Positions 15,915 through 24,725 are shown, numbered from the stretch's first letter. The stretch: DNA of 25,113 nt from Alistipes sp. CAG:268 (GCA_000434235.1 FR892011.1:13704-38816); one strand, 5' to 3'. The notes: generated by a model not told the origin, from the sequence alone. Numbers and translations are program-made.

Positions 15915-17741
15915 CTACTTTTCGAAGTACTCCCTGATTTTTTTCGCACGCGCCGGACCGACCACTCCGGCCAGCTCCTCGGGGTTGGCCGTGCGGACCT
16001 TCTCCACCGTGCGGAAATGGTGCAGCAGCGTCTCGATCGTCTTCTGTCCGATGCCTTCGATCTGCTCCAGTTCGCTGTGGATAAACGCCCGGCTCCGCTT
16101 CTGGCGATGGAACGAGATGGCGAAGCGGTGCACCTCGTCCTGGATCGAGGTCAGGAAGTGAAACAGCGGCGAGGTGGGTCGAAGCCCCACCAGCAGCGGC
16201 GGATAGCCGCAGTAGAGCTCTGCCGTGCGGTGCCGGTCGTCCTTGGCCAGTCCGGCAATCGGGATATCGAGCCCCAGGGCCTCGAGCACCTCGTGGATCA
16301 CCCCCATCTGCCCCTTGCCTCCGTCGGCGATGACCAGATCGGGGAGTTCGGCCCCCTCAGCATGCAGACGGCTGTAGCGACGATAGACCACCTCGCGCAT
16401 CGAGGCGTAATCGTCCGGTCCGACCACGGTTTTGATGTTGAAGTGGCGGTACTCCTTGCGCGAAGGCTTTCCGTCGCGGAAGACCACGCACGAGGCGACG
16501 GGATGGGCCCCCTGCAGGTTCGAATTGTCGAAGCACTCGATATGGCGGGGCGGCCGGTCGAGACGCAGCGCCTCCTGCAGGGCGTTCATCAGCCGCTCGG
16601 TATGCCGCTCGGGGTTGCGGATCTCCAGATTCTTCAGCTGCTCGGCCCGGTAGATGCGCGCGCTCTTCTGCGAGAACTCCAGCAGTTCGAGTTTCTCGCC
16701 CCGCTTGGGTACGGTGAAGGTCACACCGTCGAAGAGCAGCGTAGTCGAGGGCAGGAAGGGGACTATCACCTCGCGGGCCAGCACCCCGCCGCCGATCTGT
16801 TCGACGATGTGCTGGATGGCCAGCGTCAGCATGTCCCGCTCGTCGGCCCCGACGCCCGGCGAGAGCTTCACGGTCGAGACGCCCACCACCGAGCCGTGGC
16901 GAATGCGGACGAAGTTGCACCACACCACATCGTCGTCGGGCAGCAGCGAGAAGACATCCACATCGACGATCTTCGCACTGACGATCACCGAACGGCCCGC
17001 ATAGTTGTCCAGGGCGTCGATCCGCTGCTTGTAGCGTTGCGCCACCTCGAAGCGCAACTCCGCGGCGGCTCGCGACATCTCCCCCTCGAGGTATTGGCGC
17101 ACCGGACGCAGGTCGCCCCGCAGCACCGAAGTGACCATATCCACCAGGCGGCCGTACTCCTCCTCGCTCTGCGCCCCGATGCAGGGGCCCTTGCAGTTGC
17201 CCAGGTGGTACTGCAGGCAGACCGTATAGCGTCCGCGCGCGATCTGCTCGGGCGAGAGGTTCAGTTTGCAGGTCCGCAGCGGGACCACCTCGCGGATGAA
17301 GTCCAGCACGCTGTGCTGCATCATCACCGAACCGTAGGGACCGAAGTACTGCGAACCGTCGCGCACGAGCTGGCGCGTGGACAGCACGCGGGGAAACGGC
17401 TCGCGGCGGACGACGATCCACGGATAGGTCTTGTCGTCCTTGAGCAGGATGTTGTAGCGCGGCTGCAGGCTCTTGATCAGGGAGTTCTCGAGCAGCAGCG
17501 CATCGGTCTCGCTTCCCACGACGATGTGGCGGATCTCGACGATCTGCCGCACCATGACGCGGACCTTGGCACTGTGCTCCTTCGACTGCACGAAGTAGGA
17601 GGAGACCCGCTTGCGCAGGCTCTTGGCCTTGCCCACATAGATGATCGTACCCGTGCGGTCCACGAACTGGTAGACCCCGGGCGAGAGCGGCAGCAGCGCC
17701 ACCTGCTCCTTTAGTTTGTCGTATCGGTCGGATGATGCCAT
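15915..17741 (-). CDS. uvrC: Excinuclease ABC subunit C
   Basis: UvrC makes the two incisions on either side of a DNA lesion in nucleotide excision repair, acting after UvrA2B has loaded UvrB. The 608-residue length is usual. A GIY-YIG nuclease domain lies at about 15-100 (GVYQFVDRTGTIIYVGKAKS) for the 3' cut. A Cys-containing stretch (CLQYHLGNCKGPC) and a UVR motif region for UvrB contact (about 215-245) follow. The RNase H-like 5' nuclease has ECFDNSNLQG and VIADGGKGQ acidic residues. Tandem helix-hairpin-helix motifs close the protein (about 555-605, IEGIGQKTIETLL and VVGPARAKKI). The start is supported by the conserved N-terminal LKEQVALLPLSPGVY shortly after Met1. Confidence 0.98.
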   Translation of the reverse strand: MASSDRYDKLKEQVALLPLSPGVYQFVDRTGTIIYVGKAKSLRKRVSSYFVQSKEHSAKVRVMVRQIVEIRHIVVGSETDALLLENSLIKSLQPRYNILLKDDKTYPWIVVRREPFPRVLSTRQLVRDGSQYFGPYGSVMMQHSVLDFIREVVPLRTCKLNLSPEQIARGRYTVCLQYHLGNCKGPCIGAQSEEEYGRLVDMVTSVLRGDLRPVRQYLEGEMSRAAAELRFEVAQRYKQRIDALDNYAGRSVIVSAKIVDVDVFSLLPDDDVVWCNFVRIRHGSVVGVSTVKLSPGVGADERDMLTLAIQHIVEQIGGGVLAREVIVPFLPSTTLLFDGVTFTVPKRGEKLELLEFSQKSARIYRAEQLKNLEIRNPERHTERLMNALQEALRLDRPPRHIECFDNSNLQGAHPVASCVVFRDGKPSRKEYRHFNIKTVVGPDDYASMREVVYRRYSRLHAEGAELPDLVIADGGKGQMGVIHEVLEALGLDIPIAGLAKDDRHRTAELYCGYPPLLVGLRPTSPLFHFLTSIQDEVHRFAISFHRQKRSRAFIHSELEQIEGIGQKTIETLLHHFRTVEKVRTANPEELAGVVGPARAKKIREYFEK

Positions 17742-17749
17742 CGTCGCTG

Positions 17750-17780
17750 CAAAAATACAAAAGATGGGGGATTATTACAA
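17750..17780 (-). promoter_or_regulatory. Promoter of uvrC
   Basis: On the minus strand TTG, a 20-nt spacer and TATTTTTG (17757-17750) fit the consensus. Only 8 nt lie between the -7 box and the ATG at 17741, the same geometry as for the GT39 gene. Confidence 0.65.
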
Positions 17781-17802
17781 TTTGGTCAAAAACATCCGAT
17801 TT

Positions 17803-17834
17803 TTTGTTTTATTTCTCCAAATCGCATATTTTTG
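17803..17834 (+). promoter_or_regulatory. Promoter of the lipoprotein/DUF5723 pair
   Basis: TTTG, a 20-nt spacer and TATTTTTG (17827-17834) match the consensus. The ATG follows after 30 nt of A/C-rich leader. It is divergent from the uvrC promoter. Confidence 0.7.
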
Positions 17835-17864
17835 CACCGACATAAATCCACACCCTGTAAAACA

Positions 17865-18794
17865 ATGAAAAAACTTGTGATTCTGCTCCTTTGCGGAGCA
17901 TTCGCCCTATCGTGCACGGACAAGGCATACGATCTGTCGCAGATCGAGACCGGCGACGTGGCCATCGGGAACGACGACTCCGAGTTCCGGATGCCGCTGA
18001 TGACCGTCCTCGTGCCGATGGCCGACCTCGCGGCCGACGGGAAAGAGATCCAGGCCATCTTCGACGAGGCCGACATCTGGTTGCCGACCGCTGCGACGGC
18101 CGTAGACCTGGTCCGGCTCGACAGCGACCCGGACTACCGAACCCAGCTCATCGCTGCGACCGTCGCCGAGATGCATACGAACGATGCGAAACTCAATGCC
18201 GTGATCGCCCTCAGCTACGAGCAGTACTACGCCAGCTTCGCCCCGGTGCTCGGGCTTGATCCCGCGCATCCCGACCCGAATGCCTATGCTGCGGCATTCG
18301 GACGGATCTTCGCATCGGAGGAGCTCGCCGGCGAGCTCGAGGCACGCATCGGCGAAGCTGCCACGGACTATCTCACCTCGATCCACATCGACCCGGTGGA
18401 GTACACGATCGACGCTCTGGGCATCGATGAGTCGGTGATCGACATGCTCTGCGACAACCTCGATCCCGAGGGGACGCCCGACGCCCGCAATACGCTTCAC
18501 CTCTACGGCTCGGTAGCCAGCCGCCTGCCGGTGACGGTGCATGTCGCACCGACCTTTACGCCTACCGACATCACGTTCGAATTCGATGTCGAGGCCGCCA
18601 GCCCCGACTCCGGAATTCCGCAGACGCAGCTCTTCGGCGACGACCTGCGGCAACTCGTCGGCGGCATCACGGTCCGCATCCCCGTGACGCTGCTCACCTA
18701 CTACCGCGACCTGGGATTCGACGATGCGGCCGACAGCCAGCTGACCATCGACCTGCGCCTGCTCAAGCGCGGCGGACTGAAACTCAACCTCTAA
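17865..18794 (+). CDS. Lipoprotein of unknown function, partner of DUF5723 gene
   Basis: I do not recognise a named domain. The 309-residue protein has a lipoprotein signal (ALSC, Cys17), then TDKAYDLSQIETGDVAIGND. The DLS-I-T-IG pattern is reminiscent of a group of Bacteroidota lipoproteins encoded before DUF5723 proteins. It is acidic, Ala/Asp-rich, and has beta-rich stretches near the C-terminus (VHVAPTFTPTDITFEFDVE; VRIPVTLLTYY). It has no catalytic motif. The start is ATG 17865; the in-frame TTG at 17832 lies in the promoter. It is followed after 13 nt by the DUF5723 gene, so the two are surely co-transcribed and probably act together at the outer membrane. Confidence 0.65.
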   Translation: MKKLVILLLCGAFALSCTDKAYDLSQIETGDVAIGNDDSEFRMPLMTVLVPMADLAADGKEIQAIFDEADIWLPTAATAVDLVRLDSDPDYRTQLIAATVAEMHTNDAKLNAVIALSYEQYYASFAPVLGLDPAHPDPNAYAAAFGRIFASEELAGELEARIGEAATDYLTSIHIDPVEYTIDALGIDESVIDMLCDNLDPEGTPDARNTLHLYGSVASRLPVTVHVAPTFTPTDITFEFDVEAASPDSGIPQTQLFGDDLRQLVGGITVRIPVTLLTYYRDLGFDDAADSQLTIDLRLLKRGGLKLNL

Positions 18795-18807
18795 AACGCC
18801 TTCCGAC

Positions 18808-20187
18808 ATGAAGAAACTCTACTCGCTCTTCTTCGCCCTGCTCCTGGCAGGCAGCCTCGCGGCCCAGAACCCAACCGCCTATTTCATGGAAGGCTCGACC
18901 TTCCGCAGCCAGCTCAACCCGGCCTTCGCCCCGCTGCGCGGCTACGTCAATATCCCGGGCATAGGCTCCCTGAACGTCAGCACGAGCGGCAACATCTCGC
19001 TCGACAAGGTCCTCTACCCCCGCAACGGCAAACTCGTGACGCTGATCGACAGTTCGGTATCGTCCGCCGAAGCGCTCTCGGGACTCAAGACCCAGAACCT
19101 GCTCGGCGCCGACACCTACATCAACCTCATCGGATTCGGTGCCTATGCCCGGAACCGCAAGGACTTCTGGTCCTTCGGCCTGAGTCTCCGCACCAGCGCC
19201 GAGGTGAACCTCCCCTACTCACTCTTCGACTTCATCAAAAACGGCCACGAAGGCTCGATCCGCGATATCGGCGTGGCTGCGGACTCCTACCTCGAAGCGG
19301 CATTCTCCTACTCGTTCCCGTTGCTCGACGACCGGCTCTACATCGGCGTGCGCGGAAAATTCCTGGCGGGAATGGCTCGGGGAAGGCTCTCGTTCGACCG
19401 CTTCGACGTCTCGCTCCAGGACGATCGCTGGGCCGTCGATGCCGCAGGAAGCCTCGACATTTCGGCCTCGGGGCTGACCGCTACGACCGAAGAGAACGCG
19501 GCCGGCGAACAGATCTACAAATTCAACGACATCGAACTCCAACCGACCTCACCGGCCGGATACGGATTCGCCGTCGATCTGGGCGCCACCTACGACATCC
19601 TGCCCGACCTGCAGGCCTCACTGGCGGTCAATGACCTGGGATTCATCAGCTGGGGCAAGGGGAACAACCTCTCCGGAACCTCGTCCAAAAACCTCGAGTT
19701 CACGGGAACCACCGTCGAGGGCGGTACGGTCTCGGAGCTGCCAGACTTCGACCTCGACGTCCTCGAGTTCCGCAAGGAGGAGGCCCGCTCCGCAACCCGG
19801 GCGCTCCGCGCCTCGGTGAACGCCGGCCTCGAATACCGGATGTGGCAGAACCGCGCCAGCGTCGGCGTGCTCTACTCGATGCGCTTCTGGGAATACAAGC
19901 CCCTGCACAACATCACCGGCGCGGTGAACTTCCGCCCGATCTACTGGTTCCAGCTCACGGGAAGCTACTCGGTGATCGGCAGCCGCGGCGGTGCATTCGG
20001 GCTGGCGCTGAACCTCTGCCCGAGCTGGATCAACTTCTTCGTCGCCACCGACATCCTGACGGCCAAACACACGCCCCAGTGGGTGCCGATCAAACAGAGC
20101 TCGATGAACGTCACCCTCGGACTGGGCATACCGATCGGCAAACGCGGACTGCGCCACCGTCCCGACTATTGCTGCGAGGCCAGATAG
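18808..20187 (+). CDS. DUF5723 family outer-membrane protein
   Basis: The 459-residue protein has a signal peptide (cleavage near LAAQ, about residue 19-20) and then alternating beta strands with aromatic residues. LNPAFAPLRGYVNIPGIGSLNVS near the N-terminus and YSFPLLDDRLYIGVRGKFLAG are typical of the DUF5723 family and of PorV/FadL-like barrels. Family function is not established; it is an expected outer-membrane beta-barrel with no enzymatic motif. It is the second gene of a two-gene operon with the lipoprotein upstream and ends in a strong hairpin. Confidence 0.8.
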   Translation: MKKLYSLFFALLLAGSLAAQNPTAYFMEGSTFRSQLNPAFAPLRGYVNIPGIGSLNVSTSGNISLDKVLYPRNGKLVTLIDSSVSSAEALSGLKTQNLLGADTYINLIGFGAYARNRKDFWSFGLSLRTSAEVNLPYSLFDFIKNGHEGSIRDIGVAADSYLEAAFSYSFPLLDDRLYIGVRGKFLAGMARGRLSFDRFDVSLQDDRWAVDAAGSLDISASGLTATTEENAAGEQIYKFNDIELQPTSPAGYGFAVDLGATYDILPDLQASLAVNDLGFISWGKGNNLSGTSSKNLEFTGTTVEGGTVSELPDFDLDVLEFRKEEARSATRALRASVNAGLEYRMWQNRASVGVLYSMRFWEYKPLHNITGAVNFRPIYWFQLTGSYSVIGSRGGAFGLALNLCPSWINFFVATDILTAKHTPQWVPIKQSSMNVTLGLGIPIGKRGLRHRPDYCCEAR

Positions 20188-20207
20188 TCCGCCGCATCAC
20201 GACAACG

Positions 20208-20255
20208 AATCACGCACCCCGGATCTCCCTTGACTGGGAAATCCGGGGTGCATGA
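20208..20255 (+). terminator. Hairpin after the DUF5723 gene
   Basis: GCACCCCGGAT (20214-20224) pairs perfectly with ATCCGGGGTGC (20241-20251). An inner TCCC/GGGA stem and outer AATC/GATT pairs extend it. No T tract follows, as with the hairpin at 4931-4970. Confidence 0.65.
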
Positions 20256-20361
20256 TTCTACCCGCCCGAAAGAATCCCCCTTGAAAAAGCCGCAAAATGA
20301 CGCGCAAAGGCCGGGGAGTTCCGCCATTCGGGCATACGCATGCCACATTCGGGCAAACCCG

Positions 20362-20391
20362 TTGCGGCAATCGATTCTTTGGTTATCTTTG
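20362..20391 (+). promoter_or_regulatory. Orphan promoter in the gap before the patatin gene
   Basis: TTG (20362-20364), exactly 19 nt and TATCTTTG (20384-20391) match the consensus as well as the tRNA and frdC promoters here. It points rightward, where no plus-strand gene begins for 1.6 kb. Confidence 0.6.
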
Positions 20392-20395
20392 TTCA

Positions 20396-20496
20396 CGGAA
20401 AAACCGGGGAAGCGTGCGGAACCTCCCCGGATCGGAAATCCGTTGCGGCGGCCTCAAAAATCTGTGTGAAGTTGCGTCACTACTTTTTCTCTTTTT
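20396..20496 (+). ncRNA. Candidate small RNA
   Basis: From the predicted start the RNA would hold a 7-bp hairpin (CCGGGGA/TCCCCGG, 20404-20430) and a small GGA/TCC stem near 20434-20441. A GTGA/TCAC stem (20466-20480) is followed by the U-rich tract TTTTTCTCTTTTT (20484-20496), which could end it. No open frame of note lies inside. If read further, the transcript could form GTTGCGGCGGCC/GGCCGCCGCAAC pairing (20442-20453 with 20515-20526) and become antisense to the patatin gene. It is not a family I recognise. The remainder of the 20188-20530 gap holds only the upstream terminator and this promoter. Confidence 0.35.
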
Positions 20497-20526
20497 GAAT
20501 TCTTCAAAAAAACGGGCCGCCGCAAC
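20442..20526. repeat. 12-bp inverted repeat flanking the U-rich tract
   Basis: GTTGCGGCGGCC (20442-20453) is the exact reverse complement of GGCCGCCGCAAC (20515-20526). Inside, TTTTTGAA and TTCAAAAA form an 8-bp stem around TTC. The structure can also lie at the 3' end of the minus-strand patatin transcript, whose stop codon is at 20531. Confidence 0.75.
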
Positions 20527-20530
20527 TTCT

Positions 20531-21355
20531 TTATGCCTCAACAAATTCCATGCCATCCGACGCCCGTTCGGCAAAACGGCCGAGGGCCGCACGCATCGCC
20601 TCGCGTCCCGCCTCGACAATCTCCGCCGAGCGGTAGAATTCGAACATGCTGAAGCGATCGGCCGGCATCTCCACGAGGATGTCGGGAGGACACAGGCGGC
20701 GCTGCAGCGAGGCGATCCGCTGCTGCATGATCTGCGACGAGGTGACCAGCACCTTGTAGTGGTTGAGCGACATGCGGGCCCGGAAAGCCGGATCGCCGCC
20801 AAACGGCGCACAGACGTCCACGGCAACCAGCAAGTCCCCCTCGCTGCGCCGCACACGGTCGTAGGGCACGGGATTGACCATGCCGCCATCGACGAGCACC
20901 ATCCCGTCGCGGTGGACAGGACGGAATACCGACGGGATCGAGATCGAGGCCCGGATGGCATCGTAGAGCCCGCCCCGGTCGAACACCACTTCGCGGCCCG
21001 TCACCAGATCGGCCGCAACAGCCGCAAACGGCACCGGCATCTGCTCGATCCGCACGTCGGGGACCAGCTCCTGCATGGCCCGCATCACGCGGTCTCCCTT
21101 CACCAGCCCCTCGGAGCTGAGGGTGAAATCGACCAGGCCGAACACCTTGTAGCGGTCCAGCGCACACATCCACTCCTTGAACGGTCCGAGATGGCCCGAG
21201 GCATACATGCCCCCGACCAACGCACCCATCGAGGTGCCCGCCACGGCGCTCACCTCGAAACCCTGACGCTCCAACTCCTCAATGGCGCCGATATGCGCGA
21301 TGCCCCGCGCACCGCCGCCGCCCAACACGAGCGCGACTCTCCGTTTCTGCTCCAT
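20531..21355 (-). CDS. Patatin-like phospholipase family protein
   Basis: This 274-residue Ser-Asp dyad hydrolase has the glycine-rich oxyanion loop LGGGGARG (11-18), the nucleophile elbow GTSMG with Ser42, and the dyad Asp in LVDGG (Asp156). The length fits the short bacterial RssA/YchK-like patatins. It has no signal peptide and is probably cytosolic; the lipid substrate is unknown. It follows the cyclo-ligase gene by 38 nt on the same strand, so they form an operon. AAAGGAA lies 6 nt before the ATG, a modest Shine-Dalgarno-like match. Confidence 0.93.
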   Translation of the reverse strand: MEQKRRVALVLGGGGARGIAHIGAIEELERQGFEVSAVAGTSMGALVGGMYASGHLGPFKEWMCALDRYKVFGLVDFTLSSEGLVKGDRVMRAMQELVPDVRIEQMPVPFAAVAADLVTGREVVFDRGGLYDAIRASISIPSVFRPVHRDGMVLVDGGMVNPVPYDRVRRSEGDLLVAVDVCAPFGGDPAFRARMSLNHYKVLVTSSQIMQQRIASLQRRLCPPDILVEMPADRFSMFEFYRSAEIVEAGREAMRAALGRFAERASDGMEFVEA

Positions 21356-21393
21356 AAATCATTCCTTTAAACTATAAATCCGGCCGCGGCGGA

Positions 21394-21927
21394 TCACCCC
21401 GCCACAACGAGGTCCATCGGCACGTCGTGCGGCTCGGTTTCGAGCCCGCCGACCAACTGGTGGGCGAAGCATACCCCGACCTTCACGGCCCGGAACCCCG
21501 GCTGCGCGAGGTAACGGTCATAGTAGCCGCGCCCGCGACCCATCCGCGCCCCGGCCTCCGTAAAAGCCGTGCCGGGTACGACGATCAGGTCGATCCGACC
21601 GGGCGGACACTCGCGGGCCGACGGCCCCGGTTCGGCGATGCCGAAGGCCCCGCGCACCAGCGTCGCCGCATCGTAGTCGAAGAAACGCATCGCATCGCCC
21701 TCGACCCGCGGCACGACCAGCCGCTTCGACGACGCCCAACCCTGCAGCACCCCTTCGGTGGCCGGTTCGTCGGGCAGCGCGCAGTAGAGCGCCACGGTCC
21801 GGGCCGCCGCAAAAGCGGCCGTCGAGGCCACCCCTGCAAAGATCCGGCCCGAAGCCTCGGCCCGCTCTTCGGCCGAGAGCGAAAGGTTGCGCCGCTTCAT
21901 CTCCCGACGCAGTTCGTTTTTCGTCAT
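21394..21927 (-). CDS. 5-formyltetrahydrofolate cyclo-ligase
   Basis: The 177-residue enzyme converts 5-formyl-THF to 5,10-methenyl-THF with ATP, recycling a dead-end folate. The N-terminal KNELRREMKRRNLSLSAEER, the middle ALYCALPDEPATEGVL and the C-terminal MGRGRGYYDRYL nucleotide/folate motif are characteristic (ygfA/fau family). The length is normal. It is the first gene of an operon with the patatin gene and divergent from frdC. Confidence 0.94.
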   Translation of the reverse strand: MTKNELRREMKRRNLSLSAEERAEASGRIFAGVASTAAFAAARTVALYCALPDEPATEGVLQGWASSKRLVVPRVEGDAMRFFDYDAATLVRGAFGIAEPGPSARECPPGRIDLIVVPGTAFTEAGARMGRGRGYYDRYLAQPGFRAVKVGVCFAHQLVGGLETEPHDVPMDLVVAG

Positions 21928-21932
21928 AAAAC

Positions 21933-21939
21933 CCTCCTT
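21933..21939 (-). promoter_or_regulatory. Strong Shine-Dalgarno before the cyclo-ligase gene
   Basis: AAGGAGG ends 5 nt before the ATG at 21927. Most genes in this window have no such motif, so this site is unusual for its surroundings and fixes the start. Confidence 0.7.
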
Positions 21940-21967
21940 TCGGACGCAAAATTCCCGTCCGTTTTCA

Positions 21968-21997
21968 TTGTTATTACGCGAACAATGGCTATATTTG
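21968..21997 (+). promoter_or_regulatory. Promoter of the frdCAB operon
   Basis: TTG (21968-21970), exactly 19 nt and TATATTTG (21990-21997) match the consensus. The leader then contains the tandem octamer TAACAAAT (22019-22026 and 22028-22035), giving an A-rich region just before the ATG at 22046, which in Bacteroidota can favour translation without a Shine-Dalgarno. Confidence 0.75.
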
Positions 21998-22045
21998 CCT
22001 CACGAAAACACAAATCATTAACAAATATAACAAATTTAAACCATT

Positions 22046-22741
22046 ATGAGCTGTTTTCTATCTAATTCCTCGCTTGGCAAGAAGTTAGTAATGAGCGTGA
22101 CGGGTTGCTTCCTCGTGCTCTTCATCCTCTTCCACATGTCGATGAACGTCACGGCGATCATCTCGCCCGAAGGCTACAACGCAATCTGCGGGTTCCTCGG
22201 CGCAAACTGGTATGCACTGGCCGGTACGGTGGTGCTGGCTGCCGGTGTGGTGATCCACTTCATCTACGCCATCATCCTCACGCTGAACAACTACCGCGCC
22301 CGCGGCTCGCAGCGTTACGCCGTCACCGTCAAGGAGCCGGGTGTGGCCTGGGCCTCGAAGAACATGCTCGTACTGGGTGTCATCGTACTGCTCGGCATGG
22401 GTCTGCACCTCTACAACTTCTGGGCGAAGATGCAGCTCGTCGAGATCATGGGCGAGCACACCAACTCGCTGGGTCTGGCCGTGACCGACGGCGCCGCACT
22501 GATCGCATACACCTTCTCGCAGTGGTACTACGTGGTGCTCTACCTCGTATGGTTCGCCGCCCTGTGGTTCCACCTCACGCACGGCGTGTGGTCGATGTTC
22601 CAGACCGTGGGCTGGGCCAACGACACGTGGTATCCCCGCCTGAAGTGCATCGCCAACATCGTGGCAACGATCGTATTCCTCGGCTTCGCCGCCGTGGTGC
22701 TCTGCTACTTCTTCTGCCCCTGTCTGGCAGGCGCCTGCTAA
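22046..22741 (+). CDS. frdC: Succinate dehydrogenase/fumarate reductase cytochrome b subunit
   Basis: This 231-residue membrane anchor has five hydrophobic segments and the histidines His30 (FHMSMN), His71 (VIHFIY), His121 (GLHLYNF), His176 and His179 (WFHLTHG), which fit the two-heme type of Bacteroides and Wolinella. It passes electrons from menaquinol to the flavoprotein side. In anaerobic gut Bacteroidota the complex works as a fumarate reductase in succinate and propionate formation. It is the first gene of an frdCAB operon, 37 nt before frdA. The direction of the reaction is inferred from lineage, not from sequence. Confidence 0.95.
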   Translation: MSCFLSNSSLGKKLVMSVTGCFLVLFILFHMSMNVTAIISPEGYNAICGFLGANWYALAGTVVLAAGVVIHFIYAIILTLNNYRARGSQRYAVTVKEPGVAWASKNMLVLGVIVLLGMGLHLYNFWAKMQLVEIMGEHTNSLGLAVTDGAALIAYTFSQWYYVVLYLVWFAALWFHLTHGVWSMFQTVGWANDTWYPRLKCIANIVATIVFLGFAAVVLCYFFCPCLAGAC

Positions 22742-22778
22742 TCATCCCCGATTGTAGAACAACAAACACACAAACGAT

Positions 22779-24725
22779 ATGGCTTTAAAATTAGATGCTA
22801 AAATTCCTGCCGGCGCTCTCGCAGAAAAGTGGAGCAACCATAAGGCAGCTATCAAGGTCGTAAGCCCCGCCAACAAGCGCAAGCTCGACATCATCGTCGT
22901 CGGAACCGGTCTGGGAGGCGCCTCCGCAGCCGCTTCGCTCGGCGAACTGGGCTACAACGTCAAGGTGTTCTGCATCCAGGATTCCCCCCGCCGCGCACAC
23001 TCGATCGCAGCGCAGGGCGGTATCAATGCGGCCAAGAACTACCAGAACGACAACGACTCCGTATACCGGCTCTTCTACGATACGATCAAGGGCGGCGACT
23101 ACCGCGCCCGCGAGGCCAACGTCTACCGTCTGGCCGAGGTCTCGAACCTGATCATCGACCAGTGCGTCGCCCAGGGCGTTCCCTTCGCCCGTGAGTACGG
23201 CGGTCTGCTGGCCAACCGTTCGTTCGGCGGCGCGCAGGTATCGCGTACTTTCTACGCCCGCGGCCAGACCGGACAGCAGCTGCTGCTGGGCGCATATGCA
23301 GCCCTGAACAAGGAGATCGCCGCAGGGTCGGTGAAGAGCTACCCCCGCCACGAGATGCTCGACCTGGTCATCGAGGACGGTGAGGCTCGCGGCATCATCG
23401 CCCGCAACCTCGTGACGGGCGAGATCGAGCGCCACGGCGCACACGCCGTCGTACTCGCCACGGGCGGTTACGGCAACGTATTCTTCCTCTCGACGAACGC
23501 CATGGCCTCGAACGGTTCAGCCGCATTCCAGTGCTACCGCAAGGGTGCTGGTTTCGCCAACCCCTGCTTCACGCAGATCCACCCGACGTGTATCCCCGTA
23601 CACGGCGACCAGCAGTCGAAGCTGACCCTCATGTCGGAGTCGCTGCGTAACGACGGCCGCATCTGGGTTCCCAAGAAGCTCGAGGACGTGAAGGCCATCC
23701 GCTCGGGAGCCAAGAAACCGTCGGACATCGCCGAGGAGGACCGCGACTACTATCTGGAGCGCCGCTACCCGGCCTTCGGAAACCTCGTGCCGCGTGACGT
23801 GGCTTCGCGTGCCGCCAAGGAGCGCTGCGACGCCGGCTACGGCGTGAACGAGACGGGTCTGGCCGTGTTCCTCGACTTCAAGACCGCCATCGAGCGTCTG
23901 GGCAAGGACATCATCAAGCAGCGCTACGGCAACCTGTTCGACATGTACGAGGAGATCACCGACGTAAGCCCCTACGAGCAGCCGATGCAGATCTTCCCGG
24001 CCGTACACTACACGATGGGCGGCATCTGGGTGGACTACAACCTGATGACCACGATCCCGGGCCTGTACGCCATCGGCGAGGCCAACTTCTCGGACCACGG
24101 AGCCAACCGTCTGGGAGCTTCGGCCCTGATGCAGGGTCTGGCCGACGGATACTTCGTGCTGCCCTACACCATCGGCGACTACCTCTCGCACAAGATCCAG
24201 GCCCCGAAGGTGAAGACCGACACCAAGGCCTTCGACGAGGCCGAGAAAGCCGTCCGCGAGAAGATCGCCAAGCTGCTCTCGATCCAGGGCAAGCAGTCGG
24301 TGGACGACATCCACAAGAAGCTGGGCCACATCATGTGGGAGAACGTCGGCATGGCCCGTACCAAGGAGTCGCTCGAAAAGGCCATCAAGGAGATCCAGGC
24401 CCTGCGCAAGGAGTTCTGGAAGGATGTGAAGGTCGTGGGCAAGGAGAACGATTTCAACGTCGAATTGGAGAAGGCGATCCGTCTGGCCGACTTCCTCGAG
24501 CTGGGCGAGTTGATGGCCCGCGACGCACTCCTTCGCGAGGAGTCGTGCGGCGGCCACTTCCGCGTCGAGCACCAGACCGAAGAGGGCGAAGCCAAGCGCG
24601 ATGACGAGAACTTCGTATACGCCGCCGTCTGGGAGTACAAGGGCATGGACCAGGTTCCGGAGATGACCAAGGAGCCGCTGAACTTCGAGTTCGTACACCC
24701 GGCACAGCGCAACTACAAGGACTAA
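22779..24725 (+). CDS. frdA: Fumarate reductase/succinate dehydrogenase flavoprotein subunit
   Basis: The 648-residue catalytic subunit has the Rossmann motif [12 protein letters not shown] (40-51) and [11 protein letters not shown] with His74, the residue that carries the covalent [14 protein letters not shown] and the [18 protein letters not shown] region near residues 435-452 contribute to FAD/substrate binding. The length and long N-terminus match the epsilon/Bacteroides-type enzymes, paired with a single cytochrome b subunit. It converts fumarate to succinate on the cytoplasmic face of the inner membrane. Confidence 0.97.
   Translation: MALKLDAKIPAGALAEKWSNHKAAIKVVSPANKRKLDIIVVGTGLGGASAAASLGELGYNVKVFCIQDSPRRAHSIAAQGGINAAKNYQNDNDSVYRLFYDTIKGGDYRAREANVYRLAEVSNLIIDQCVAQGVPFAREYGGLLANRSFGGAQVSRTFYARGQTGQQLLLGAYAALNKEIAAGSVKSYPRHEMLDLVIEDGEARGIIARNLVTGEIERHGAHAVVLATGGYGNVFFLSTNAMASNGSAAFQCYRKGAGFANPCFTQIHPTCIPVHGDQQSKLTLMSESLRNDGRIWVPKKLEDVKAIRSGAKKPSDIAEEDRDYYLERRYPAFGNLVPRDVASRAAKERCDAGYGVNETGLAVFLDFKTAIERLGKDIIKQRYGNLFDMYEEITDVSPYEQPMQIFPAVHYTMGGIWVDYNLMTTIPGLYAIGEANFSDHGANRLGASALMQGLADGYFVLPYTIGDYLSHKIQAPKVKTDTKAFDEAEKAVREKIAKLLSIQGKQSVDDIHKKLGHIMWENVGMARTKESLEKAIKEIQALRKEFWKDVKVVGKENDFNVELEKAIRLADFLELGELMARDALLREESCGGHFRVEHQTEEGEAKRDDENFVYAAVWEYKGMDQVPEMTKEPLNFEFVHPAQRNYKD

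Noticed and set aside
15885..17714. 609-codon plus-strand frame over uvrC
   Set aside because: It is antisense to a certain uvrC, with His/Gln/Arg-rich shadow composition.
20396..20440. SRP RNA or 6S RNA as identity of the candidate small RNA
   Set aside because: The CCGGGGA hairpin with a GGAA near the loop recalls SRP helix 8, but the conserved internal-loop bases are missing; no 6S-type long open helix is seen.
20297..21370. 357-codon plus-strand frame over the patatin gene
   Set aside because: Most of it is antisense to the patatin gene, and the first part lacks any protein feature.
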